A stretch of DNA of 64,000 nt from assembly GCF_037072025.1 (NCBI RefSeq), contig NZ_JAXHDD010000001.1, forward strand, positions 124,001 through 188,000, read 5' to 3'. The translations under genes and the position numbers were made by a program. The notes under the pieces were generated by a model. It saw only the letters and a list, made by a program, of their open reading frames with translations. It searched no databases and was not told the DNA's origin. Of this stretch, positions 36,968 through 45,822 are shown piece after piece (within the stretch, counting starts at the first letter, position 1; every line of letters begins with the position of its first letter). Origin of the DNA: Pseudogracilibacillus sp037072025 (GTDB lineage Bacteria; Bacillota; Bacilli; Bacillales; Amphibacillaceae).

Positions 36968-37381
36968 TTATCGGTTAGCTGTAGGTGTTTTCTCTTTTAA
37001 TTGTTTTTGTAGTCGTTCATTTTCTAATTTGATAACAATATTATTATTATCTACTTTAACATGAATATTCTCATGTTTTTTTGAAATTTTCCGTTCAGAT
37101 TTCAAACGATATAACGACATTTGGAATACATAATCTCTTTTACTTTTAAACATGCTTGATCATTATTTTCAAGTTGTAAATCGAAGGTGTCTTGGATGAG
37201 TTTAGTTGTATCCATTATCTGTTCAATAGCATTATTTAAAAACATTCTTAAACACAACATCTTGAGATTTATAATTCGGTGCGTCTACATTTGCAATGTT
37301 ATTTGATATAATTTTGTTTCTTGCACTTGAGTAATTTAAGACCGATTCTAACGTACTAATTATTTGATCAAATAATTTCAT
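36968..37381 (-). pseudogene. flgB: Frameshifted flgB (flagellar basal-body rod protein) remnant
   Basis: The ATG at 37381 is preceded by AGGAGAA. It encodes MKLFDQIISTLESVLNYSSA then RNKIISNNIANVDAPNYKSQ, the clear N-terminus of a rod protein (NNIANVDTPNYK motif), and stops after 49 codons at 37232. In a shifted frame the reading goes on as LNNAIEQIMDTTKLIQDTF, and a later frame (36968-37153) has NNNIVIKLENERLQKQ, similar to the FlgB pattern NNVDID.EM..LA.NQ. The total span, 414 bases, is about one flgB. flgB is the first gene of the fla/che operon downstream of codY, and it lies exactly there. No flgC or later gene follows. Confidence 0.8.
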
Positions 37382-37611
37382 TAACAGATTCTCCTAAAAA
37401 AGTCTCATTAAATATAATGCATTTCTTGTCATATTTTATCAAATTTAACATTATTTAAATGATATCTAAAGTCCACTACTAATCGCAAAAAAAGCGATAC
37501 CTTTTTGAATAAATGAGCATTTATGATTATGTTTATTTCAAGTTTTTTACATATTCATTAAAATTTTAAGTTTAATTACCTATTAATACATTAAAAGTTT
37601 ACCCGATATTA

Positions 37612-37758
37612 GAGGATGTTCAAAAAGTCCGTAAAAATGACACTGCGAATTTCTTCGTTGGATTGTTTCTCCGCTACTCATGTATCTAAATGCATACATT
37701 CCGCTGCTCCGCCGCATCGAACTTCTTGATCCTTTTTATCTTCCTTTTGAACACGCAC
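37612..37758 (+). mobile_element. MITE copy 3 (147 bp) with 5-bp target duplication
   Basis: Begins GAGGATGTTCAAAAAG and ends CCTTTTGAACACGCAC; TATTA direct repeats lie at 37607-37611 and 37759-37763. Same orientation as copy 1. It sits between codY and the flgB remnant, where the fla/che promoter would be. No transposase. Confidence 0.88.
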
Positions 37759-37878
37759 TATTAGAGAAAAGGTTAAAAGTACTAAATTGGAAAATACTAC
37801 TTTTTATAATCTAGTACAAAATATCTTAGAAAACTAAGGTAGTAGGAAAATTTTCCTATCCGCCAAATACATTGCATG

Positions 37879-37909
37879 AAAAAACAGCCTCATCTGGTGG
37901 CTGTTTTTT
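37879..37909 (-). terminator. Rho-independent terminator of codY
   Basis: AAAAAACAGCC pairs with GGCTGTTTTTT around a 9-base loop on the minus strand. Between it and the MITE is the perfect palindrome TAGGAAAATTTTCCTA near 37850. Confidence 0.9.
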
Positions 37910-37933
37910 CGCATTGCTTTAATTACTTTTTAA

Positions 37934-38710
37934 TTAGTTCTTAATTTTTTCAAGTTCTGCTAAAAACTTTTCATTTAACACTTTAATATAAGTACCTTTC
38001 ATTCCCAATGATCTCGATTCGATTACCCCTGCACTTTCAAGCTTTCTTAGTGCATTAACTATAACAGACCGGGTAATTCCTACACGATCAGCAATCTTAC
38101 TTGCTACCAGTAAACCTTCTTTTCCATTTAGTTCCTCAAAAATATGTTCAATCGCTTCTAATTCACTAAAAGAAAGGGAGCTAATTGCCATTTGAACAAC
38201 TGCTTTACTTCTTGCTTCCAATTCAATTTCTTCTGCCTTCCCTTGAAGAATTTCCATTCCTACAACGGTTGCACCATATTCAGCTAACACTAAATCATCA
38301 TCGTTAAAGCTTCCAGCAAGCCTTCCTATTACCAGTGTACCTATACGTTCTCCACCGCCGACAATAGGCACAATTGTTGTTAATCCATCTTTGAACAACT
38401 CTCTATTTTCATATGGGAAAACTGTATAAATACTATTTGTATCGATATTTGCAGTTGTTTCTTGAAGATTTAATAATTCCTTTGTATATTCTTCTGGAAA
38501 CTGTCTTTCTTCTAACATATTTTTCATTCGTTCGTTTTCAATATCTTGGTTAATTGCAACTCCTAGTAATTTACCTCTTCTACTGAGCACAAAAACATTT
38601 CCATTAATAACTTCTGATAATGTTTTTGCCACATCGTTAAAATTGACTGGTTTTCCTGCTGCTTTCTGTAATAATGCATTAATTTTTCTAGTTCTCTCTA
38701 AAAGATTCAT
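37934..38710 (-). CDS. codY: GTP- and branched-chain-amino-acid-sensing repressor CodY
   Basis: Global regulator of nutrient limitation. 258 residues: N-terminal GAF domain (MNLLERTRKINALLQ start; YTVFPYENRELFKDGLTTIVP) and C-terminal winged helix (ASKIADRVGITRSVIVNALR). ATG at 38710 is 8 bases after GGAGG; an in-frame ATG three codons upstream overlaps it. Last gene of the xerC-hslV-hslU-codY run; its terminator is followed by the flagellar scar. Confidence 0.96.
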   Translation of the reverse strand: MNLLERTRKINALLQKAAGKPVNFNDVAKTLSEVINGNVFVLSRRGKLLGVAINQDIENERMKNMLEERQFPEEYTKELLNLQETTANIDTNSIYTVFPYENRELFKDGLTTIVPIVGGGERIGTLVIGRLAGSFNDDDLVLAEYGATVVGMEILQGKAEEIELEARSKAVVQMAISSLSFSELEAIEHIFEELNGKEGLLVASKIADRVGITRSVIVNALRKLESAGVIESRSLGMKGTYIKVLNEKFLAELEKIKN

Positions 38711-38803
38711 TGCTTCCATCCTCCGTTATACTCTTGTAATGTTTTCTGCATTTTCCAATTTAATGGAATTTTTGTTTTATAGCTCTATTCTGTCTGTTTA
38801 TTT

Positions 38804-40201
38804 TTATAATATAAATTGACTAAGGTTTTTATCTACTACAATATTGTTTAATTTATCATTTACATAATCTGTTGTTATTTTTATAGTCTCTAAATTGATA
38901 TCTGGAGCCTCAAATGATAAATCTTCCAATAACTTTTCTAAAATGGTGTGTAATCTTCTTGCTCCAATATTATCTGAATCTTGATTCACTTGAAAAGCAA
39001 TTTCAGCTAATCTATTCACAGCTTCGTCCGTAAACTCTACATTTATACCTTCAGTTGCAATTAAAGCCTTATATTGTGTTAAAAGTGCATTAGAAGGTTC
39101 AGTTAAAATTCGTTTAAAGTCTTCTACGGTTAGTTTATTAAATTCTACTCGTACCGGAAAACGCCCTTGTAATTCAGGAATTAAATCCGATGGTTTCGCC
39201 ATATGAAAGGCACCTGCTGCAAAAAATAATATATGGTCGGTTTTTACAGAACCGTATTTTGTAATTACTGTTGATCCCTCAACAATTGGCAAAATATCCC
39301 GTTGCACCCCTTCTCTAGATACTCCAGGGCCTTGTTGATCTTTCCCAACTACTTTATCTATTTCATCTATAAAGACGATTCCTGCTTGTTCCGCACGATT
39401 GATAGCTTCCTGCTGTGCTTCTTCCATATCAATCATTTTTTGTGCTTCTTGTTGAGTTAAGACTTTCCTAGCTTCCTTCACTGGAAGTTTTCTCTTTTTC
39501 ACTTTACTTGGTAATAACTGACCAAAAGCATCTTGCATATTCATACCCATTTGTTCCATACCCGAACCTTGTAGCATGTCAAACATAGAAGGTGCTTGTT
39601 CTTCAATTTCTACTTGCACTATTTTGTCCTCGAGTTCACCTAGGGCCAACATCTTGGTAATTTTTTGTCTTTTTTCAAAAATCTCATTTTGTTGGTTACT
39701 ATCCGTTTGATTATTTGTCTCTTGATCATCCATATTTGGAAACAACATTTCAAATGGATTTTTCATCGTTTTTTGTTTCTTTGCATCTGGAACGAGTAAT
39801 TTTACTAACTTTTTATTCGCTTCTTCCATTGCCTTTTCTTTTACTGCTTCCATTTTTTCTTCTTTCACAATCCGCATGGCCGCTTCGGCCAAATCTCGAA
39901 TCATGGATTCAACATCACGACCTACATAACCAACTTCTGTAAATTTTGTTGCTTCTACTTTAACAAATGGCGCTTTAACAAGTTTTGCTAACCGTCTAGC
40001 CACTTCTGTTTTCCCGACACCTGTGGGACCAATCATTAAAATATTTTTAGGGACTACTTCATCTTTTATCGAGTCATCTAATTGCATTCGACGAAATCTA
40101 TTTCTAAGTGCTACCGCAACAGAACGTTTTGCCTCTTGTTGACCAACAATATATCGATCTAGTTTCTCTGCGATTTCCCTAGGAGTATAATTTACTTCCA
40201 T
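38804..40201 (-). CDS. hslU: ATP-dependent protease ATPase subunit HslU (ClpY)
   Basis: Unfoldase ring of HslUV. 465 residues: Walker A MIGPTGVGKTEVARRLAK near residue 60, GYVGRDVESM pore loop, Walker B IVFIDEIDKV, and the sensor/C-terminal domain DNIGARRLHTILEKLLEDL. The C-terminus ends NLSQFIL, which docks into HslV. The intermediate domain (residues 140-240) is present. 24 bases after hslV. Confidence 0.96.
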   Translation of the reverse strand: MEVNYTPREIAEKLDRYIVGQQEAKRSVAVALRNRFRRMQLDDSIKDEVVPKNILMIGPTGVGKTEVARRLAKLVKAPFVKVEATKFTEVGYVGRDVESMIRDLAEAAMRIVKEEKMEAVKEKAMEEANKKLVKLLVPDAKKQKTMKNPFEMLFPNMDDQETNNQTDSNQQNEIFEKRQKITKMLALGELEDKIVQVEIEEQAPSMFDMLQGSGMEQMGMNMQDAFGQLLPSKVKKRKLPVKEARKVLTQQEAQKMIDMEEAQQEAINRAEQAGIVFIDEIDKVVGKDQQGPGVSREGVQRDILPIVEGSTVITKYGSVKTDHILFFAAGAFHMAKPSDLIPELQGRFPVRVEFNKLTVEDFKRILTEPSNALLTQYKALIATEGINVEFTDEAVNRLAEIAFQVNQDSDNIGARRLHTILEKLLEDLSFEAPDINLETIKITTDYVNDKLNNIVVDKNLSQFIL

Positions 40202-40225
40202 TACCTTATTCCTCCTTTAAAGAAG

Positions 40226-40771
40226 TTACTCTAACACTTGAGTCGTTAAATAACCATTCGTATACACACAAATTTCACTTGCAATTTCCAGCGACGCTCT
40301 AGCGATTTCCTCTGCTGTTAAATTAGGAGAATATTTCGCTAACGCCCTTCCTGCACTTAAAGCATAGTGTCCACCAGATCCAATAGCGAGTATACCATCA
40401 TCCGGCTCAATCACTTCCCCCGTGCCTGATACTAAAAACATATGATCTTTATTCATGACAATTAGCATTGCCTCAAGCTTCCGCAACACTTTATCACTAC
40501 GCCATTCTTTCGCTAATTCAACAGCGGATCTCATTAAATTCCCATTATACTGCTCGAGTTTACCTTCAAATTTTTCAAATAAAGTAAAAGCATCTGCAAC
40601 TGATCCAGCAAACCCTGCAATTACTTGCCCTTTAAATAAAGTACGCACCTTTTCTGCTTTGTGTTTCATCACAACAGCATTCCCTAAGGTAACTTGACCG
40701 TCACCGCACATTGCACTTTTACCGTTATGTTGAATCGCAAATATCGTCGTAGCATGTAATTCATTTGACAT
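40226..40771 (-). CDS. hslV: ATP-dependent protease subunit HslV (ClpQ)
   Basis: Peptidase subunit, 181 residues. The N-terminus is MSNELHATTIFAIQ: a serine follows the initiator methionine, as in B. subtilis ClpQ, where Ser rather than Thr is the nucleophile; this version has one more residue than the B. subtilis protein. Core motifs MCGDGQVTLGNAVV and IGSGGHYALSAGRAL are intact. A GGAG site precedes the ATG. Between hslV and xerC is a 100-base gap with a worn repeat. Confidence 0.95.
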   Translation of the reverse strand: MSNELHATTIFAIQHNGKSAMCGDGQVTLGNAVVMKHKAEKVRTLFKGQVIAGFAGSVADAFTLFEKFEGKLEQYNGNLMRSAVELAKEWRSDKVLRKLEAMLIVMNKDHMFLVSGTGEVIEPDDGILAIGSGGHYALSAGRALAKYSPNLTAEEIARASLEIASEICVYTNGYLTTQVLE

Positions 40772-40799
40772 TGTCCACCGCTCCTTAGATAATTAGGGA

Positions 40800-40835
40800 T
40801 TCGCCATGGCTTTATGGAGAAAGCCTTATTTAATT
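40800..40835. repeat. Degenerate intergenic repeat between xerC and hslV
   Basis: GCCATGGCTTTATGG then AGAAAGCCTTAT resembles CCATGGCGAAAGCCTTAG upstream of truB (20260-20277). Short and worn; could be chance. Confidence 0.25.
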
Positions 40836-40873
40836 AAGAACATGTTATTTTTGCTATCCGCTTAGTAAAGTGT

Positions 40874-41785
40874 CTACTTCCTATTCGCTCGTGGATGACT
40901 GTTCATATATACATTTCGCAATCTGTCTTTCGTCACATGAGTATAGATTTGTGTAGAAGACAAATTTTCATGACCTAACAACTCTTGAACTGAGCGCAAA
41001 TCTGCTCCTTCATTAAGTAAATGAGTAGCAAAAGTGTGACGCAGTTTATGTGGATGCATATGAACGGTAAGTGAAGTCTTTTTAATCATTTGGTTTAAAA
41101 TATAATAGATCCCTCTTGATGTAATCGGATTTCCACGAACATTTAAAAAAACAAAATCTGTTTTTGTACTTGATTTACTTAATAATTTAAGTCTCCCATC
41201 CTTAATATATGTTTGCAAAGCATCCTGTGCATATTGTCCAAATGGAAGGATTCTTTCCTTTCTGCCCTTACCGATTACGTTTATTATTCCGACAGAAAAG
41301 TCAATATTTTGTAATGTAAGTCCTTCACATTCACTGACCCTAATACCAGTTGCGTAAATTAATTCAAGAACTGCTTGATCCCTTTGACCCAATGGAGTTG
41401 CTAGATCACTTACCTCAAACAATTCAGATAATTCCTCTTGGTAAAAAAAGCTCGGAATATGTTTATCTTGTTTTGGTAATGGAATGTGAATAAACGGATT
41501 CTGTTCAATGATTTGCTCGATCTCTAAAAATGAAAAAAACGATCGTAAACAGGATAGTGTTCTAGACACCGATTTCCGGCTAAGTTTCCTGTCATATAGT
41601 TTTGTTAAAAAAACCCTTACTGTTTGTTGATCTACTTCAGACAAATCACGAATCGCTTCATTTTCTAAAAAATGAGCAAATAATAGAATATCTTGGGTAT
41701 AAAATGTAATTGTATAATCCGATACATTTTTTTCAACTTCTAAGTATTGAATAAAATTTTTTAGAGAGTCGTTTAAGATAGTCAT
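40874..41785 (-). CDS. xerC: Tyrosine recombinase XerC (CodV)
   Basis: Resolves chromosome dimers at dif with XerD. 303 residues: SAM-like core-binding N-terminus, then the catalytic residues R in ATGIRVSE, K in GKGRKERILP, H and R in HPHKLRHTFATHLL, H in LLGHENLSSTQ and Y in TQIYTHV. ATG at 41785 follows GGAG; the upstream GTG overlaps it. trmFO, which lies between topA and xerC in B. subtilis, is absent. Confidence 0.95.
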   Translation of the reverse strand: MTILNDSLKNFIQYLEVEKNVSDYTITFYTQDILLFAHFLENEAIRDLSEVDQQTVRVFLTKLYDRKLSRKSVSRTLSCLRSFFSFLEIEQIIEQNPFIHIPLPKQDKHIPSFFYQEELSELFEVSDLATPLGQRDQAVLELIYATGIRVSECEGLTLQNIDFSVGIINVIGKGRKERILPFGQYAQDALQTYIKDGRLKLLSKSSTKTDFVFLNVRGNPITSRGIYYILNQMIKKTSLTVHMHPHKLRHTFATHLLNEGADLRSVQELLGHENLSSTQIYTHVTKDRLRNVYMNSHPRANRK

Positions 41786-41892
41786 CGTCCGCTCCACTAG
41801 TTCTTATTTAAGACCTAATCCATCATATCATATTTGAAAATCACTATCAATAAACTTAACTAAATTGTAACAAAATTCAGAATTACCCTTAA

Positions 41893-41946
41893 AAAAATAA
41901 TGTTTGGAACATTGTATCGTTCTGTAATACAATATCCCAAACAAAA
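41893..41946 (-). terminator. Rho-independent terminator of topA
   Basis: Long minus-strand hairpin: TGTTTGG pairs with CCAAACA and ATTGTAT with ATACAAT, followed by TTATTTTTTT. It ends topA and isolates xerC. Confidence 0.88.
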
Positions 41947-41993
41947 ATTCTACTCTTTTAATTTGTAATAGTCAATTGAAACGCATGATTTGA

Positions 41994-44072
41994 TTATGAT
42001 TGTGCTTCCTCTTTATAATCACAGTTGCTACATTTTATTTGCACTTGTTTTTTTGTTCTTTTCTCAACTAAAAACTCATTACATTTTGGACAGCTTCGAT
42101 TAATCGGTTTATCCCAAGAAACGAACTCACACTCAGGATACGAATCACAGCCGTAAAAGACTCGATTCTTTTTTGATTTACGCTCAACAATCTCGCCTTT
42201 TTTACATAAAGGACAAGTAACTCCAATCTTTTTTAAAATTGGTTTTGTATTTCTGCAGTCAGGGAAATTAGAACATGCCATAAACTTTCCGTATCGTCCC
42301 ATTTTATAGACCATTGGAGACCCACATTTTTCACAATCTATACCTGCTGGTTCATCTTTTATTTCAATTTCTTTCATCTCGTCTTCTGCTTTCTCAAGAC
42401 GTAACTCAAAATCTTTATAAAAGTCATCAATGATGTTAATCCATCCGACCTTTCCCTCTTCAATTAGATCTAAATTATCTTCCATTTGAACGGTGAAATC
42501 AACATTCGTTATTTCAGGGAAATATTCCTCTAATATTTCAGTTACAATTTCTCCAATTTCAGTTGGAACGAACCTTCGGTTATCCAAGCGCACATACCCT
42601 CTTCTTTGGATCGTGTCAAGGGTAGGAGCATAGGTTGATGGCCGACCAATGCCTTGCTTTTCTAAAGTTCCAACCAATGTGGCTTCTGTGTAACGTGGTG
42701 GTGGTTGCGTAAAATGTTGATTTGGTTGTAAGTCTTTAAAGTTAATCAATTCACCTTCTTCTAGGTCAGGTAAATATTTTTCTTCATCTTTTTTTCCATG
42801 GTCCGTTCCTTCTATATAAACAGTCATAAACCCTTTAAATTTAATTTTTGATCCAGTTGCACGGAATTCTACACCGTTATTTAGCAAATGAACTGTCATT
42901 GTATCCATAACCGCTGGAGCCATTTGGCTTGCTAAAAAACGATCATAAATTAATTTATATAATTTAAGTTGATCATTTGATAAGATTCCTTTTAGTGAGC
43001 TTGGTTCTCTTAACACAGATGTTGGTCTGATTGCTTCATGAGCATCTTGTGCTCCTTCTTGCTGTTTTCCTTTTGGAGAAGCTCCAATGTAATTTTTACC
43101 GAATTTTTCTTCTATATAAGCAATCGTTTCGCTTCTAGCCGATGCAGAAATACGAGTAGAATCTGTACGCATATACGTAATCAGCCCTGTAATTCCACCC
43201 GATTTTCTTCCTAAGTCAATCCCTTCGTATAATTGTTGGGCAATCATCATTGTTTTTCTTGCTCTAAAATTTAATTTTCTTGCAGCTTCTTGTTGTAGAG
43301 TGGACGTAATAAACGGTCTGGCAGGGTTCCGTCTTCGCTCACGTTTATTCACTTTATCAATTTTAAATTGTTTTTCTGTCAACCTATTTAAAATATCTTT
43401 TACTTCTTGCTCATTTTTTAATTCTAGTTTTTTGCCTTCAATTCCGTAAAATTTCCCGATAAAATTATCTTTCTCCTTAAGAAATGTACCCTCTATAGAC
43501 CAATATTCTTCTGGTACAAAATTCTTTATTTCATTTTCACGATCGATAATTAATTTAACAGCAACTGATTGAACTCTTCCAGCACTTAGTCCCCTTTTCA
43601 CTTTCTTCCATAATAACGGACTAATATTATAACCAACTAGACGGTCTAAAACTCGTCTTGCTTGCTGTGCATCTACAAGATTATAATCAATTTTTCTAGG
43701 ATGTTTAAAAGATTCTTTAATTGCATCTTTTGTAATTTCATTAAATACAACACGACACTTAGAGTCCTCATCTATTTTTAATGCGTGGGCAAGATGCCAT
43801 GCGATCGCTTCTCCTTCTCGATCCGGGTCAGCTGCTAAATACACTTTTGTTGCTTTTTTAGCTTCTTTACGGAGTTCTTTTAGAATATCTCCTTTTCCCC
43901 GAATCGTGATGTATTTAGGTTTGTATTCTGCTTCCACATCAACACCCATTTGACTTTTAGGTAAATCAATTACATGTCCCATTGATGCTTTTACTTTATA
44001 CTTTTTTCCAAGATAACGTTCAATTGTTTTAGCTTTTGCGGGTGATTCTACAATGACAAGATAATTTGACAT
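41994..44072 (-). CDS. topA: DNA topoisomerase I
   Basis: Type IA topoisomerase relaxing negative supercoils. 692 residues: Toprim domain (YLVIVESPAKAKTIERYLG and ADPDREGEAIAWHL), catalytic tyrosine in GLITYMRTDSTRIS near residue 300, and three C-terminal zinc modules (CEKCGSPM...CSNFPDC; CPLCKKG...CDSYPEC; CPKCNEF...CSNC). Length matches B. subtilis (691). Separated from dprA by about 700 bases of repeats. Confidence 0.96.
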   Translation of the reverse strand: MSNYLVIVESPAKAKTIERYLGKKYKVKASMGHVIDLPKSQMGVDVEAEYKPKYITIRGKGDILKELRKEAKKATKVYLAADPDREGEAIAWHLAHALKIDEDSKCRVVFNEITKDAIKESFKHPRKIDYNLVDAQQARRVLDRLVGYNISPLLWKKVKRGLSAGRVQSVAVKLIIDRENEIKNFVPEEYWSIEGTFLKEKDNFIGKFYGIEGKKLELKNEQEVKDILNRLTEKQFKIDKVNKRERRRNPARPFITSTLQQEAARKLNFRARKTMMIAQQLYEGIDLGRKSGGITGLITYMRTDSTRISASARSETIAYIEEKFGKNYIGASPKGKQQEGAQDAHEAIRPTSVLREPSSLKGILSNDQLKLYKLIYDRFLASQMAPAVMDTMTVHLLNNGVEFRATGSKIKFKGFMTVYIEGTDHGKKDEEKYLPDLEEGELINFKDLQPNQHFTQPPPRYTEATLVGTLEKQGIGRPSTYAPTLDTIQRRGYVRLDNRRFVPTEIGEIVTEILEEYFPEITNVDFTVQMEDNLDLIEEGKVGWINIIDDFYKDFELRLEKAEDEMKEIEIKDEPAGIDCEKCGSPMVYKMGRYGKFMACSNFPDCRNTKPILKKIGVTCPLCKKGEIVERKSKKNRVFYGCDSYPECEFVSWDKPINRSCPKCNEFLVEKRTKKQVQIKCSNCDYKEEAQS

Positions 44073-44160
44073 ATTAATTCGTTCCTTCCATAAACTTGAG
44101 GTTTAACTGTATTTTATTATTTATATTTTGCTATTTTTTAAAATGTTACCATATATATAA

Positions 44161-44583
44161 TCCAAAAACTGTCCAATAACTTGAGTAATTTTCTTTGTAA
44201 ATATCATACAAAGTTGCGATGTAAATACCGCTACGGAAATACACTCCGCTTTCCACGGGCGGCTGATGAGCCTCCTCGTCGCTTCGCTCCTGCGTAGTCT
44301 CACCGAGGCCTTTCCTCCCGTAGGAGTCTCCGTGTATTTCCTTCGCTGTGATGTGCATAGTAACAACTCCGCTCCGTTTGATACTACTATTATAATGGTT
44401 GATTGGAGCCGGAGGGCAGTCGACTCCTGCGGGAAAAGCACGTGTCTAAAGACCCCGCAGGAAGCGGTTTTCTTCCGAGGAGGGCTGAAGCCGTGCCTAA
44501 GGATGCGCGAACTGTCCGGAGGCGAAATCAACGAAGCTGTTACTAATTTACAAATTTTCACTACTGCACAGTATCCTTCAACT
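44161..44583 (-). repeat. Composite Bacillaceae intergenic repeat with inverted halves
   Basis: Read on the minus strand the ends are AGTTGAAGGATACTGTGCAG and ATTGGACAGTTTTTGGA, matching the ends of the 81-bp repeat at 12841. The GC-rich core (about 44225-44535) has two halves that are diverged inverted copies of each other: CCCGTAGGAGTC (44317-44328) versus GACTCCTGCGGG (44422-44433), and CGGCTGATGAGCCTCCTCG (44260-44278) versus CCGAGGAGGGCTGAAGCCG (44475-44493). Strings such as CTCCTGCGGGAAAAGCACGT are familiar from many Bacillaceae intergenic regions. No gene is credible. 44584-44786 shows nothing further. Confidence 0.7.
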
Positions 44584-44786
44584 GTGAAAGTATCAAAAAG
44601 CATACGTAAGAAAAGTGCCATTTACTATTGTATTAAAACATGTTTGTTAATAAATTGAAATCTCCACTAATAGTAAGGAGATAGAATGGTTTTGTCAAAT
44701 ATAGCGAATATATTCTGCGTATATTTGTAACACAACATTGACAATCATACATGATTTTATGCAATTAAACATCAAATAAATCCTTC

Positions 44787-45662
44787 TCATAAATATTTCC
44801 ATTCTTCTAAAATGTCCTCTGCACATCTTATTAATTTGGCTCCATCTTGGATCATTTTATGACACCCGACAGTTTCGGGAATAAAAGGAGCGCCTGGAAC
44901 TGCATATACATCTTTTCCTTGTTCAAGCGCTTGATCGACAGTAATGAGTGTTCCACTTTTTTCAGTTGCTTCAATAACTAATGTCGCTTTCGTTATACCG
45001 CTTATGATCCGGTTTCTTTCTGGGAAATGATGTCGCTTAGGTGAAATATTTGGTGGATATTCTGTCAAAACTAATCCTATTTTTACAATTTGTTTAAACA
45101 ATGATATATTTTGTTTCGGATAAATATGATAAAAACCACTTCCTAATATGGATATCGTTTTCCGTTTATACTGAAGAGTAAGTTGATGTGCTAAACTATC
45201 AATTCCGTAAGCAAGTCCACTTACAATTAACCAATCTTTATCTAGTAATGGTCCAATGATATGTCGTAACTTTCTAGGAGCATCTACTGTAGGTTTTCTC
45301 GTTCCTATAACACTAATGGATGGTAAATGGTGACCTAATGATAAATCTCCTAATGCGTATAAAACTAAAGGTGCATCATAAATATTTTTCAATAACGGAG
45401 GGTATTCTTTATCATATTTCGTAACTATATGACATAACTTTTCATCTTCATTAAGCATTGATTTTATCTCTACATTTCGAATCTGTTGATAAATTAGGGT
45501 TGCTTCCTTTATGGATATTGAAAAGAATTGACTTATTTCTGAAGGAGTGAAGGAAAAGAGGCTTAATAATGTGTCGTCAAATTGTTCTAATTTATATATC
45601 ATTCGACGGGTAACAGATGGAATACGATGTAATAATATTAATCTTCTGCGAACAGAATTCAA
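44787..45662 (-). CDS. dprA: DNA-processing protein DprA (Smf)
   Basis: Loads RecA onto incoming single-stranded DNA in transformation. 291 residues: a short N-terminal HhH-like region, then a Rossmann fold with ISVIGTRKPT near residue 115, IVSGLAYGIDSLAHQ, SGTLITVDQALEQGKDVYAV and a C-terminus GCHKMIQDGAKLI. No C-terminal DML1/winged-helix extension beyond this, as in short Bacillus forms. It lies between sucD and topA as in B. subtilis. Confidence 0.93.
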   Translation of the reverse strand: MNSVRRRLILLHRIPSVTRRMIYKLEQFDDTLLSLFSFTPSEISQFFSISIKEATLIYQQIRNVEIKSMLNEDEKLCHIVTKYDKEYPPLLKNIYDAPLVLYALGDLSLGHHLPSISVIGTRKPTVDAPRKLRHIIGPLLDKDWLIVSGLAYGIDSLAHQLTLQYKRKTISILGSGFYHIYPKQNISLFKQIVKIGLVLTEYPPNISPKRHHFPERNRIISGITKATLVIEATEKSGTLITVDQALEQGKDVYAVPGAPFIPETVGCHKMIQDGAKLIRCAEDILEEWKYL

Positions 45663-45689
45663 TTATTCACTTCCTTTTTTATAGTAATA

Positions 45690-45714
45690 GGAGAACCTAT
45701 AAGTTAGGTTCTCC
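45690..45714 (-). terminator. Rho-independent terminator of sucD
   Basis: GGAGAACCTA pairs with TAGGTTCTCC on the minus strand, followed by TATTACTAT; U run is interrupted. A second pairing, TTACAGG/CCTGTAA, lies between it and the sucD stop codon (about 45778-45808). Confidence 0.65.
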
Positions 45715-45822
45715 ATGATGTATAGTTTAACAAAATATTCTTATATTGTTAAGGTATTCTTTTTTAGATCGCTACAATTTACAGGTTGTCGCCCTCTTTA
45801 CCTGTAAGGTGACCCTCGCTTT

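Noticed and set aside
36968..37153. 61-codon ORF MFKSKRDYVFQMSLYRLKSE as an independent gene
   Set aside because: It overlaps the flgB span, continues its pattern out of frame (NNNIVIKLENERLQKQ) and lacks a ribosome site; treated as part of the flgB remnant.
44121..44658. Long ORFs on both strands across the dprA-topA gap
   Set aside because: They are read through the GC-rich repeat; codon usage is unlike the neighbours and there are overlapping ORFs on both strands.
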